Below are positions 45,744 to 59,416 of a stretch of 64,000 bases of DNA, one piece after another. Each line of letters starts with the position of its first letter. Positions within the stretch are counted from its first letter, which is position 1. The DNA is from Polytrichum commune (taxonomy: Eukaryota; Streptophyta; Polytrichopsida; Polytrichales; Polytrichaceae). The stretch is taken from NCBI GenBank assembly GCA_950295325.1, contig OX485806.1, positions 498,001 to 562,000 on the forward strand, in the 5' to 3' direction. Position numbers and translations under genes: made by a program. The notes beneath the pieces were generated by a model. That model saw nothing but the letters and a program-made list of their open reading frames with translations. It was not told the origin of the DNA and ran no database searches.

Positions 45744-48700
45744 ATGGCGGGGGCGGAGGTGGATGTGGATGTGGAGGAGGAAGAGTATGAAGTCAAGGAC
45801 GAGGAGCTCGTGGACTTCGAAGGCTCCGATTATGGCTTCGAGTCTGCGGATGAGCTCGAGGAAGAGGAGGCGGAGAATAATAATAATGGAGGAGCAGAGG
45901 ATGAGCGAGTAGTTAGTGCGGGGCGGGAGAAAGATAAGGAGAAGGAGAAGGAGAAGGGAGGGGATGATGTTGATGTTGATGTTGATGTGGTGGCAGCTGC
46001 TGTGGCCATGGAGGAGAAAGAGGGGGTGGAGAGTGGGGAGATAGAGGAAGAGAATGATGAAGAGGTCGGAAACAAGAAGGGGAGTGTCGTTGTAGAAGTG
46101 TCTAGGCAAAGAAGAGCTAAGGTTCGTAAGGCAGACTTGGAGGATGGCGAGCTTGACGACGCTGCCATGGTGATGATCATCCTCGCTTCTTCTTGCTTCT
46201 CTTCTCATTGCCGTATTCCTCTCTTTTCGCATTTTAGCCAGCAGCTAGGGTTTCATCACCAAGACCGAGTTTCGGTGCAGCTTCCCATTTGTTCTGCTGC
46301 CGATTGTCAATTAGAGTTCAGCCGTTGCCTACAGATGGATTTGAATCCACTCTTCGCTTATTGCTTCTATTCTTATTGCCTAATTCAACTCATTTCGCAT
46401 ATTAGTGGTCAGGAGAGACGAAGCAGACCCTATTTAGTCGTTTCTCTTCACTGTCCAGTGCTTTCATTTTTCATTTCCTCCTCTGTATCAAAAACAATTC
46501 GTCGCTAGGGTTTTCATCAAGACCTCTCTGTCTGTCTGCAGCTGCCTTACAATGTTCTGCCGATTCTCAGTATGACAGCGTGCTTTTTGACCTAGAGTAC
46601 AGCCCTTCCTTTGTAGAACACTGTATTCCTTTCTTAGAGGGTCGAGTATTGAGAATGCAGTCGGTTTGCTCTGATCAGTCTCATTTGCAGAGCTCGTTGT
46701 GGATGAGAATGTCGTTACAAAGTTGATTCAACTGCAGAGTGTTTTTGACTTCGCCTTTCTTGAGAGGGTCCTTACGAAGACTACTACAGGAAAAATGTTC
46801 AGCTTGGTCAGCACATTTCACCAGGTCTACTGACTGTCTGTAGATGTTCAATGTATCTCCATCATCTTCATATATGCAGCACTGTTCTGGATAGGAGTAA
46901 CTATGTGTGAGGTTCTGAGAGAGGTACACATTTGCCTTCAAGGCTTTGCGCTCAGTTTGGAAGTCCGCCTTTTCTTTTCATACTTACCAATGCATCATAG
47001 TCTCGCTTTTACAAAATGGGTGTGGAAGAGCTCCTCCTATTTCTTTCTCACTGTCTTTTAGGTCTGATGTCTTCAAGGGCATAACATCCTGCTTCTGTAA
47101 CTACACATGATGCCCGCCGAATTTATCCGAAGAAGTCCATTTTCTTCTTCTTTTTTGTTTCAAATTTCCGGCGCTTGGTTTACATATTTGTATGAGGGTA
47201 TAACTCGTCTGATGTAAGGGGGTCGCACATGCTACTCCATGGGCCAAGAGCCTCTCTCCATGGATGGTATTACGCTCTAGCACATCAGGCATTCAAGGAA
47301 GTCATGCCTATCACATCAAATATCTAGGCAGGCGCTCAGTTTCCAGAAGGGCATCAAATGTAGCTAGTCCAGACTAAATGATACGTGTCTGTTACGTGTC
47401 TTTACCACTGGAGTGTGCGGAGAGTGGGTCGCCAGCGCAGAGTATACACTAGTATATGGGAATGGAGAAGGAGATGGTTGGGTGCGACCAATTTCTTTTG
47501 GAGGGGATCATTGCCCTGGTGGGAGTGGGATTCAAGGTCTGCTCGACGGAAGCATTTGGGACCCATGCTCCCTATTCGAGAATTGTTCAAATAGAAGGGA
47601 ACGAGGTTTTATCTGTCCTTTTGTGTGTGTGTTCTTAAATCAGAATTTTCACTCCCTCAATCCGGTTAGCGCTGTGGGGAAAAAGTAGAAGCTGTCATGA
47701 GGTTTTTTTTGTTTTTATTATTTTAATTTCATGCCTCTGGAGGCGTCTGATACTGGATTTCTATGATGCCATCTACATATTGCAGTTTCAGAGTCCAGCC
47801 ATGTTGTAGGAAGTGTTCCAAGCACAAGGGTTTATGGGCCTTTTGCTGGTGCCCTGGGATGTAACTTTTAGGGAAGAGAGCTGCAGTCTAAAGTATCAGT
47901 TACTTCAATTTGAGGAAGGCCAGGGTATTTGTCACTGGGGAATGTGTATTCTAGTGTTGGAGATTTTTCAGATTGGGAATTGATGGCAACAGTAGCTCCT
48001 TGTGGGATTTTCAATTTTCTTATTTTTTCTCAATTTTGAATGTGTAGTTACTTCCACGTGGAACTGTATCAAGAGTACATTCTATCAGCTGGAGAGGTCC
48101 ATCATTTCATTGCCCAATAAGCAGTATCTTCATTTCCTCATTTGTGCATGTTGGCGAAGGTTTTTTTTAGTGGGGTGAGAGATAAAAGAGTGGGCAGGGT
48201 TTGGGTGGGAGATGCCGTGAGTACATGTTATAGTAGAATAGAGGGTGGTTTCTGTGAGCAATGATCAGAAGTGGACATGCATCTCAATTTTTTCAGATAG
48301 GTTGGACAACCAAGTCATGGACATGTCTTGTAGATTGTGGTTAGAAGTTCATCTTCCTTTTTGCGCAGGAGGTATGGGGTTTGTGAACGTGATGTTTGCA
48401 GGAACCTCAAGCCCTGTTCAAGAGGGAAAGTAGATAGAAAGAGATCAATATAAGCACTCATATGTGGAAGTTGGAAATGCGGGGAACAGCCCGAGGGTTC
48501 TGACCCTGAAGCAGAGGTCAACAGTCGAGAAGATGATGAAGAAGAGAATGATCGTCGAGAGCGGAAAAGGAGGAAGGATCGATTTGCTGCCGAAAGGCAC
48601 CTAGAGACCAAGGAAAGGAAAGATGCAGAGGAGTTAGCTCTTGCACAGAGCAGGCAATACCGAGGACGTGGAAGGTAACCTGCCCAATATGGTTACATCT

Positions 48701-51700
48701 TAGACGACATCAAGATATATAATAGGAGTGTTTCTTGTTTTTGTATGCTTGACTGGATATGCTGAGTGTTCGTATGTATTGGATTTCTTAAGCAGTGTAA
48801 CACACTACAGAGGAGAGTGTCTAAACAGAGTTTTTGATGACGGAGGTTGTTAGAATGCTGTTTTGTGGCTGCAAACAAAGTTAGTGTTTAGCAATTTTAC
48901 ACGTCCAGTTGTTGCAGGTACTGCATATAGTATGTTATGAAACCCTTCTATCAACAAAACACACTGGAAGATTCCCTGTAATTTTTAAGAACCCAGTGGG
49001 ATTCTAACCAGGAAAAAAGGCCTGAGTATTTGTGAGATCCTTATAGAAGGAGATAAAGGGATGACTGCACCTGCACCATCATCCAAGAAATTAATGAGTC
49101 ATTTCTTTAGACTGCCTGACTGTTCGTAGTAATTCATCCAAAACTCAAATGGTACTTGGTGGATACAAAATTGCACCTGGCCTTGTTGAGTATTAGTGTC
49201 ACTCTTTAGTTAGTATTTGGCACTACTGCTGTGCAGCGTCATCTTGAGTTGTCAAGAGGGGGATTATGGTTGTTATGCAATGGACATTTTTGTATTACAC
49301 TATCTTGTGACTGTCATTAATTTATTTTTTGCCTTCTGTATATGCAGTGACAAGATGCATGCAGGTCGAGGGAACAGCTACCCTAGAGGTAGGTTCTTAT
49401 ACCTTGGACTGGCCAGTCTACACTGTTGATATAAGTTGAATGAGCTAGGATCACTTGCATCTTCATCTATGATATGTTCTTGGCATTTAAGGTTTATGCC
49501 ACATGGAAAACTTTTATGTATTCTTGTTTTATTTGCTGTCTCTGGAATCATTTATTGAAATCACTTTTTTCCTTCTTGTGATGATAAAATGCCTACAAGT
49601 CACTTCTGGTTGTAAGCATCTTATGCTCTCAAGAATGATGGGTGTTTTCATGTGGTTTTTGTTTTCCACCTTGTTTGCCTGGCTGGTTAATGTAGGAGGT
49701 ATCAGTAATAAATGTGTAGGGAGTACTACACGCAGTACCAGCTAACAGATCACTCAAAATGGGGTTCTTCGAGTAGAATCATGACAATACAAGGTCCATG
49801 TGTACTACAAAGCTGGTGTCTATGCATGGGCATGAATATTTGCATAATGTGACAGAAGGATGATCTGGCTGTTTTTGCAGGTGTACGAGGTGCAAATGGA
49901 TCGCTAACTCGTGCAAATCTGGGACCAGGCATCATGGGTCCAGGGAGACCTCCTGTGCCTATGGAGTTTGGAGGTCCTATTCCAATGCGTCCTATGGGAA
50001 GAGGATTTCCTAGACCTATTGGAGGCATCATTGCACCTGGAAGGCCAAGTCAAAATGAGATAAATGTAAGTGATTAGTATGCAGCAAACCTACTGTTAAG
50101 TTTGTACATTTCTTTGTAGCTTGTGGATTGTATATGAGTCAGATACTTTTGCTAAGCATAATAGATGCAGTTGAAAAAAATCATGCAGGGAAAGAGACCA
50201 TGACAGTTTGTCAAAGTAATGTATGATAGAGATCGTATTGATGCTTTTTGATTGAATACCTTTTAATCTGATATGATGTAATGATATTTTTGTGGTCAAG
50301 TTACCTTCCGCACAATCTTGTCCAATGAGGTTTGATCATGGCACTTAAATTCTAGGTTGTCAAGTTGGTAAGCTGGAATTTCTCTGTTTGGATTTCTGGA
50401 GGTTGCAGTGTAATTATTATTCTGTGAGGTCAGTGCCACGTGCCATGTGAACCAGTTCAAGGTTGCTGGATTTATTTTTATTTTTAATATATGATGTGGA
50501 GCAGATGCAAACTGCCCTAAGAGACATGGCTGCACATGAACAGTATATTCGATCACACCAAATGATGCAAATGGCTCAAGAACAAGTCCATGTACATCAA
50601 GCTCAAGTTCAAGCCCAGGCCCAAGCCCAACAGGCTCTTGCTCAAGCCCAAGCCCAAGCCCAAGCTCACGCTCATGCTCAAGCACAACAAGCACATGCAC
50701 ATGCACAGGCCCACATGGCAAACTCTGGTCAACTTCGAGCTCCTTTAAATGCTAATCCCATGCGACCAATGATGGGCCTTGAGTTCATTGGAGGGCAGGT
50801 GCCTGCCTCACATGCTATGATGCATTTGCAAGTCCAAACACCTGATGCAGGGCAACAACTGAACTTTTTGCGGCCTATGGAGGGGTTTGGGGGAAGAGTT
50901 TCACGAGGTATGGATCCCTTTCCTGCTGGAAGGGGTGCTGGTGGGGGTTCATTAGTAATTCCACCAAGTAATAGAGATCGAACAGCAGTTGGAAGGCAGC
51001 AAAATGCATGGTCTTCTCCATCCCTTTCCTCCCAGGAAGTTCAAAATATGTCTGGCGGACGAGGGAGAGGCCAGAGCCAGGGACGAGGTCAGGTGATAAG
51101 CCCCTTGTGGGGTGATCCACAGGTTGCTGGAATGCCCACAGGATTCCCATCATCTCTTGGAGTGATTGGTCATGCAGTTCCTGTCAATGTAGGTTCTGGA
51201 ATGGCACCTGGTGGAATGGTGTCTTCAGGAGCTCCCAAGAGAGGCGGATCCTTACCTGTAGGGTTACCTGGGAGTTTATCAGCAAGTAGAGAAGGAAGTG
51301 GGAATTCCAAAAAGGTTGATGCACGTTCTGAAACTGATGGTACATGGAGAGATGGAGGTCACCGAAACAATAATGGCACAGCACCTCATTCTAGGGGCGA
51401 CAGTGGGGCATGGTCAAATGGGACAGGTGCTCACATGGGAAACAAACGAAATCGAGAGAATGGCCTAGAGCGGAGACACAGTTTTGCGGGTTCTTTGACT
51501 GGAGGCAAGGCTGCTTCCCTCGGAAATGGCATGGGTTTGAATGCAACTAATGCTGGCAATCACCTCATTCAGCTTGGTGGGCCAGTCACAAAAAGCAGGT
51601 ATTTGGCATCTCTGTATTTCTGACTAGGTGCATCAGAGTAGACTGGTTTGTAGCATTTGATACTCCTTAAGATTTCTCAAGAAGCTGGAGAAGTTGTGGT

Positions 51701-52438
51701 GTGGTTGAGATGTTGTTGGCAAAGCAGTTTCACAAAATGCACGAAACTGGTTATCAAGCTGTCTGGAGTTCCATTTAATTTCATACTGAAAGTGGAACCT
51801 ACCTGGTGCAGAGTGGTGTCCGTGAGCGGCTTCCCAGAGAACACATCCATGGCAGTTGTAGTGGAGGCGTTTGAGAAGCAAGGGAAAATACTGGTGAGTA
51901 TATTTTTGATGATGATGGAGGCTTGTGAAGAAGTAGACTCCCCTTGTGGACTTCTTAATTCCAATGTATATCCTGAGGACTATGTATTTTCTTTACACAA
52001 TTCCTGTCAGTGATTTCTAACCTAGCATTTTTAATTTGCAGGATTTCAAGAAGGATGAGAGAGGGAATGCTTTCCACATCACTTTTTCAAATGAGGCAGA
52101 GGCTGTTTCAGCAAAACGTAGTCTGCACAGGTATGCATTGTGACTTAAGATAACATGCACATCAGATGGCATCAATTGCTTGAGTGACTGGAAATGCAAT
52201 CGTGTTCCAGTTGGAGAAATATGTGGGAACTAGGTTTTCTGTAATTTATGATATATGTACTAATCACAATCACACACCTTTGTACTGTACTAATTCCATA
52301 ACTAGTCACAACCAATTGAGAAGTGCAATCATTTCAAAAGGTCTCATGTGCATGTGTGTTAATGACTCGATAATCTCTTGCAGATCACTCTTGAATGGGC
52401 GCCAGATCACTGTGGAGTATGCTGTTCAGCGATACTAG
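45744..52438 (+). CDS. RNA-binding protein with acidic N-terminus, Q/A/H-rich middle and C-terminal RRM
   Basis: ATG 45744 (MAGAEVDVDVEEEEYE) is the first ATG in the long frame. Exons: 45744-~46125, ~48455-48674, 49348-49388, 49881-50065, 50505-51598, 51812-51893, 52042-52130 and 52384-52438, about 715 codons, all GT-AG and in phase. The exon 1/2 join is the only uncertain one: C|GTAAGG with ATAAG|CA is the phase-compatible pair, but coding-like sequence (DLEDGELDD) continues to 46169. Order: acidic Glu/Asp/Val-rich region, basic RRERKRRKDR, RG-rich and Pro/Met/Gly-rich stretch, QAQA/HAHA tract (about residues 300-345), Gly/Ser-rich linker, RRM (about 641-715: VVSVSGFPE ... GNAFHITFSNEAEAVSAKRSL ... 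GRQITVEYAV). Probably nuclear RNA processing; the exact family is unknown. Confidence 0.85.
46170..48454 (+). other. Intron 1 region of the RRM gene
   Basis: About 2.3 kb. It holds a diverged ~110-bp direct duplication (46228-46330 with 46500-46613: GCTAGGGTTTTCATC, TTCTGC(T)GCCGATT, TAGAGT(A)CAGCC). These look like repeated 5'-leader sequence (CTAGGGTTT), so an alternative first exon is possible. No other exon was recognised. Confidence 0.4.
50590..50715 (+). repeat. In-frame CAAGCC / CACGCT hexamer tract
   Basis: Repeated CA(A/G)GC(T/C)CA(A/T/C) codon pairs encode alternating Gln-Ala and His-Ala. Synonymous changes are frequent, so the tract is old enough to have diverged at third positions while keeping its residues. 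Confidence 0.85.
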
Positions 52439-54382
52439 AGGCACTGAGACCGCTGCATTGTATGTTTTATAAAAGCCAGGCAGAGGTTCTGCACAAAGCG
52501 GGTATACTTACTTCCTTGATCATTTTCTGGATTGGGAGGTATCAACAGTTGCGCAAAGAGCCCAGAACACTACGAGGCACTTGGAACAGGATTGACCATC
52601 ATGCAGTCAAATGTTCTGAAACCTGAAGGGCATCATCATGTGCAGACACACTGAGTGGGCATTTGTATATGTCCACACAAGGTTGGAGGGTTGTCATGCC
52701 TTAAGATGGCATCAACCCTAAAACCAAAGATGGTCCACGCTGGTGAGTGGCTATCTCACTTGTGCAGTATCAAGACCTGTAGGCAGATCAGCGAAGCTGT
52801 TACTTGACTGACTAACTCCAAAATTGCTAATGGCATGCCCCACATACCATACACGGTGTTCCGACTTCTAAAGAGCCCAAGTGAGTGTTGAGGCTGCCTG
52901 TAGAGTACTGCTGCTTCATAGGACTTGACAGATTGATAGAGGCACATGACTCAACTGCCTGTGTGGGCTTCATCTTACTACACCATCCAAATGGTTGTAA
53001 ATTGTAATTCATTGAACTCTCGGATTTCTTTTGGTGGAAGTCAGACTTACCTCAACTCTCTCCTTAATTTCTCCACAGTTGAGTTTCAAGTGTTGAAAAT
53101 CCATGTGGTCTCAGTGGAGCAAGTTGACTCCTCATTGGGCAACCTTGTCATGGTTATGAACTGTGATATTTGCAGATTGCTCATGAAGTCAAATTTAACA
53201 TTGTGTGACTTCGTACAGTAAGAACGTGATACCAATGTTTCTCATCGTGAGACACTTCAAAATGGGATGGAATTTCAAGTGAGCAAGTGAAACTGTTACT
53301 GGACTTAAGGTATGTGGACCCTAATGTGGTCACTCTTTTTAAGTGGACATCTAAACTGAGTGGTATACGGCAAGACTGTAGTTAAGGACAACTATCTAAA
53401 GGACATGCATTACCTGGAGATTGGACTGGGAATGGACTGGAAGTTTCAATAGTGAACAACTAATAGGAGGTTCTATGTGATCACATAAAGATTGAGAGGA
53501 TCTTCACTTTGACTTCCTATAACCATTGCAACACAACTGCAATTGTAAAACTTGAAATGATATCTTTGTGATTCTTATTTTGTTCACTTTCATGATTGCC
53601 ATGAAAGCCAGGCGCATTGGGTGAACCTGGTGTCACGGGTGGTGGTCAACAACATTGACATTGAATGACCTCTCTCCCTCCCATATTGTTGATTGTGTCA
53701 TCACACTTTTGTGGATATAACAAAAGGAAAGGACCATCATATACACACACACACACAGTGCAAGTCCCGCAAGGACACTCAGGACTCGGTCACTCCTCTT
53801 CCAACCTTGTGCATTGTTGCCAGTATGCGGGGAGATTTTTGGGCATAACTGGTTGAGATGCAGTGTTTCCAAGTCCAACCAGTAACATGTTGGCATCTTT
53901 TGGTTTTTCTTGATGAATTTGAGGTATATTCCACATATTCCTCTATTATGTGCGGTAAATTATCCTGAAGTCTTGAACTTCATCTGTGACTAGTGGCTGG
54001 TTCTCCACGTTCATTGATTGTTGGAGATGCGATGTGCAATTATGAGTAGGTTGCTTGCAAGACCTCAGTTGCACTTCCTACCTCAAATAATTGGACACCT
54101 TTCACTTTTTATATTCACACCAACAATCCCCTTTAGACTTCGCCGAAAAGCACCCCGTGCTTTCTTAATGTGACACAACTAAGACTTGCATTTGCCTTTG
54201 TTTGTCTATACCAATTCATAGCTTTCCAGATTATTTGTTTGTAAGCTTTAAGACCAAGCCACAACTCAATGAGACTCTGCACCATAAAATATTTCATCCC
54301 AATTATCATTACGGTCGCTAGTGGTTGCGTAGTCCTTGGTGCAATAATTCTAATTATTGTTTAGTCATTAAATAACATATAT
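52439..54382 (+). other. 3' region of the RRM gene and following intergenic DNA
   Basis: Composition stays moderately GC-rich to about 53200, as expected for 3' UTR, then becomes AT-rich. No second gene is supported. A short (CA)n tract lies at about 53741-53757. Confidence 0.4.
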
Positions 54383-54404
54383 ATGTATGTATGTATGTAT
54401 GTAT
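54383..54404. repeat. (ATGT)n microsatellite
   Basis: About five ATGT tetranucleotide units following ATATAT. Confidence 0.9.
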
Positions 54405-57400
54405 TGTTCCGTTGTGAGAAACATGATAGAAACAAACATAACTTTATGTTGGGAGGAATTCCCACTTGGAATCTTTTCTTAGCAATACACCCATATTCTT
54501 CACTTTTAAGAGACAATTCACACGAGGTCCCAAGTCCTAAGTCCCGAGTATGACATGGATGCCTACATGACAACACTTTTTGAAGGTGAGGCTTGGGACT
54601 TGTGTTGCATTTTGTTCCAGCAAAAAGTTAGACCCAACTCTCAACCCAAGTCATGCGAATATTTGTGCATAAACTAATCAAGATCGTAATTTAATGATTG
54701 TCACCGTATTTTAGTGGTTACTGGAGGCTCATAAGTTGGGACATTGCCTCCATGTTGGGACTTGCTAACATGAGTGGGACTTGGGACTTGGGACCTGTGT
54801 GAACCGGCCCTAAGAAAAGAAACACAATGTTGTAGCACCGTCATGACTGTAAGCATGTCATCCTTATATTGATCATGATCCATGATAAAGGAGAGGGAGG
54901 GAATTATTGCATACAAGTGTACCACTCATTCATCCAACATAAAAGCCTTGAAATAATATATAGCCTAGAGGGTTACTTTTATTTAGTAGATTCAACATTG
55001 GAATTAGCATCAATGATCCAAATTAGTGTACTTGGTGTCATTTGACATGAATTGACAACAAACATATAGGGGGTCAAATTTGTATGTTGGATGGATGAGA
55101 GATACGTTCATACATGATATTTCCCTCTTTCTTAATGCAAAACCTACGATGATATGTGCAATTAGGTTCCTTTTGCGAACATGTTGCCCCATGCAAATTA
55201 CCTTGGGTCAAAATCAAAGAACAAAACTTTATCACTTTCTTCATTCATCCTTCTAGCAACCAATGGTAAAAGAAATCATGCATGTTGTTACCGTGGTTAC
55301 GCATTTTAAAAATAGTGTGGAAAGTCAATCAATTCGAACAGGGCACCTGTCACTGTAGGTTACTTAGTATAGAGTTTGAGAATTAAATTTCATTGTTAAT
55401 TTGGCGATAGAATACAGATTCTCTTCATTAGGTAGAAAACTATGAGAATATCAATACAATTATCATTCAAAGTGACCATTCTTAGTTTCATTTTAAGCAA
55501 GATGGTTCACCACATACATGGTAATCGATGACACAAGGGATAAAACATACTTTAGAAGGCTCTCTATTTGAACTTTACGTAGGATACAAGTGGGTCTTTG
55601 CAAATGTGAGCATGACATATGGTAAATTTTAAGGAGAAAATCACTATTTTGTGTTGGAATAGAGAGCCCTCTACGGTACTTAATATTGAATAATGTGTTA
55701 CTCTCCCCATTTGGTGGTTTGCGCTCCCTTGCACACATTATTCTAGTCTTTAACAATCACTTCAATCTTTAGGCACAATCTCACACTATAGAAGTAAAAA
55801 TGCTATTGTTGTTTAACCCCTAGACGCTTGACCCTTCACACTCCATTTTCAAGCATTTCCAACATCAATGCTAAAAATTAATGATACGTAGAAAAATAGA
55901 CTCTGTTGTCTTGAAATCCAACCCTACAGATGTGAACTAGGCTACCGTATATTCTTCATGAAAATTTTTGAAGTCAAGCGGACCACATTTACTACATCAT
56001 TTTAATATATGAATAGAGCCTTCATCCGAGGGGCAGCTAGAGAAAACTTTGAAATTATTCGTTTTGTGACCATTTTGGCCATGCCACAAATGTTAGAAAG
56101 TCAACAACTTCCCCGAAATATGTTATATGAAAGACAAATGAGCTACTCCCATAAAATTGGGTTTTTTGGAGCAAATTTAGATGAAGTCCATCACCCTCAA
56201 AGTTGGAGAGCCACATGAGGTTACTTTGGAATATTTCCCCTTTTTCATGGAGCAAGCAACATGTGCGCTAATTTATTTTCTTCCAAATCCATCCAATTAA
56301 GTTGTGCACAACCATCACCTTGATTCAAGGGGAAAGAACCCCACCCAAATTGGGCATCATATGTGAAAGAAATTGGCCAATGTGTATTTTTTACAAAGTT
56401 TTTGACACAAAAAACTTGCACTTAAATAAAATAAAATAAAATAAATCGCATGTCAATTGGAAAAAAAAACACACACAACATAGAATTTGACATGTAGTGT
56501 GGCTTGTGAAGAAAAAACCACACCTCAATTTACATTATTAGAAATTGAAATGACACGTACTAGCAAGCATGTGACATTGAGGTGGCATTTTAGGAAGAAA
56601 AAAAAAATGTAGATGTCAATTGACATTCAATTTTTGTTTGAGAGAACGTCATGTGACACTCTGGATTTGAAGTTGAACATCAAATGAAATCTGTCAAACA
56701 TGCACATTGGTATTGGCTCCTACATTTGGGCAGCTCATGGTACGACCTCCCCAAACAAGCAACGCCTAACTAACCAATAATCCTACATGCTCGGAGTATG
56801 AGATTTTTATATGATATTTTGACCCACGTGGTACTGGACACCACCCTACACTAGTAGATACCTCCCATTCATGTAGATTGCCATCTAGTGAGTCGCAAAC
56901 CCCATCAGAATGTTAGACAACAACCCATTTCGGGCTGCATGAACACTCAAAGGTTAATAGCTACACCGTGCTCATAAACGGATAACACGTATCAAGAGTT
57001 TGTCCATTGTTCTATAGGTGGACACACATCCACCACACCCCACATACTTCAAAAGGAATCCAATCAAAATATCTTCACCACTCCTCAATACGCTAACTTG
57101 CTTTGGATAAGTTAGTTAGCCGCCACTTCTCACAATTGCCGTTTCTTAAAGTGGTTCCATACATGGTCAAATCGCATTGCCCCCGAGGCTTCTAGCCTCT
57201 CCGCTTTCTTTCACTTCACTAAAAACTTTCAATGCATATGCTTTATACAACGATGTTCGATTAATGAGACTCATCGTTAGAATTGGGTCGAATAATAAAA
57301 AAACATGCATCTCTTTCTCCTTGAGTTCATGAATTACAAAGTAATTCTAGAATTAATGCCCCTTTCCATTATATCATTACATTCCATTTTTTCACAATGT

Positions 57401-59055
57401 ATTAGGACAAAAGGATTGGATTTAAGAAACAATGAAATAGGAGTACTTATTGTTGGCAAACCCCAATGTGTTTGGGTTTGAAATGCGATTAGTAATAATA
57501 CCTGGAATTTTGTAAGATTCTGAATCTAATAGTTTTCATTTTGATTAAAGCTTTAAAGTATAATTATATCATGCAATGAAAATAAAACATGCTTGTTATC
57601 ATTTCTCTACGTTTATGTATTAGTGGCCTGCATGTAGTTATTGTGTGTCACTAGACAGTCATTCTAAGAGGATATATAATAGATAAAAATTCATTCATGT
57701 TTATTATTTCTCATTCATTGACATAAACTTGGTCTAGAAGATATCTCAAACGTTGGTAACATCAAATTTATTATTATTTAAAGCAAAAGTATGATCATAA
57801 AATGTGTTATTAGTGGGAAAATGTAATCATCAGCACAAAGTTGGGGGGGGGGGGGCTTTGCTAATGTTCCCCTAGAAAACATAGGGTTTTGATTTTTGTT
57901 TCAAAGTGAGGAATTATAAACTACAAGAAATATGTAGTTTGTTGAAATTTCATTATGAGAATATACTTTGTCCTTCTATTTTCATTCATCAAGTATGTGG
58001 AATAGTCCATTAACATATGTCCCCCCTTGCTGGTGATCGTGAATTCAAGGTCATGAACAAGACATTTTGTAGACTTTTTGCAATCCAATTTATTTTAACC
58101 GGATATTATTTTAAGCAAAAAATTAATTATTCTATTCAAATTGGTATAAATATGTGTTCATTCTAATACAAGCTATTTAAGCTATGGAGTATAGACACAT
58201 AGTTTTGTATTACAAGTTGATTAGTCCTTTGAAATGAGTAATGTTTCTCATTGTTTCCCATCATAATAAATTCCAAAAAATGCATAGTAAATTCCATCAA
58301 ATTTATGAAGTAATACATAAGTTTGTGTTTTTTATTGAAACTATATTTATGATATTTATAACAGACTTTATTTAGATCTTACATACATCATGATTGACAT
58401 TATTATTATTGCCTGACCTTCACACTATAATATATCTTATATAAACTATGTTTTTCTTTAAATAGATACAATTTAAACTTCTTCAAATTAATCTAAGAGC
58501 TACTTTCCTCGGTCATGGGCCCCATAGGACCTCAAATTGAAAGAAAATGTAAAAGATGGAACCCCAAAGTAAAAAGAAACCGGTGGAACATGTTCCAACG
58601 CTTGATGTACCAATTAAATAAATGATAATTCTTTTGCTTAATTGGGCATACCTATATTATTAATTCAACATTGTCGCACAAATGGTGAAACTTCCATCCA
58701 AAAGGGATGTCACATTTCCGTGATGACATTCTTTTCATCCATTTTCATCCATAATGCTTCACTTTTGCAAAGAAGCCCAACATGAGTTTCCGATCTCTCT
58801 CACACAAAAGTCGAAGCAAATGAGCTCATGGTTCTAACATTCACGATGAGAAATTACAATAAATATTGTATTTAATATCCCTTACTATTTGAACTTACGT
58901 AATGCTATATCTATTTAATGCATATCTCGTTTTTGCCAACACATGTGAAATTGGTTGTTTGGACATTTTAGAACACTAACAAATTCACTTGGTGAGAAAC
59001 TACATCCATAGGGGGAAAAAAAGACATAGTATCGTGTGACTCCGAATAGTAAGTG
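54405..59055. other. Gene-free interval
   Basis: No coding region recognised. It includes an AAAAT run (56424-56444) and a 13-G run (57843-57855). ORFs such as 56009-56218 have no conserved motif. Confidence 0.5.
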
Positions 59056-59056
59056 G

Positions 59057-59078
59057 CACTAAATATCATTATTTAGTG
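59057..59078. repeat. 22-bp hairpin CACTAAATA-TCAT-TATTTAGTG
   Basis: A perfect 9-bp inverted repeat around TCAT. It resembles the terminal hairpin of the 30526 MITE (CACTAAAT-ATGAC-ATTTAGTG), so it may be an end of another, otherwise unrecognisable copy. Confidence 0.5.
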
Positions 59079-59389
59079 TAGTTGTAGATTAGTTATGTGA
59101 ATCTACAAGGAATGATATTGTCTTATAATTGATCTTCAAGCGATATCTTTGGGATCAAAACCATTTAATGTTTTTAATCACGAGGTTTATCATGTGTGCG
59201 GAAATTAGTGTGGGGGATATGAAGTGGGTACTCATCTCCTCTCTCCCAAAATCCAATCTCATCTTTGGACGTTTAAGCATACCATTGTGTGTATGTCTTC
59301 CATTCACCATGTAAACGCATTCACCTTGGAGGCAAAATAATTTCTCACTCATGATGGAGTTAGATCCCTAAATAACACTCAAATTTTGA

Positions 59390-59416
59390 CCCTAAACCCT
59401 AAACCCTAAACCCTGA
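59390..59416. repeat. Interstitial plant telomere repeat (CCCTAAA)3+
   Basis: Three and a half units of CCCTAAA, the last one altered to CCCTGAA. Short runs of this size are common inside plant chromosomes and do not indicate a chromosome end. Confidence 0.85.

Noticed and set aside
45711-46232. Minus-strand ORFs of 173 and 116 codons
   Set aside because: They are antisense shadows of the acidic, GA-rich exon 1 of the RRM gene.
59390-59416. Chromosome end or subtelomere
   Set aside because: Only three and a half telomere units, with ordinary sequence on both sides.
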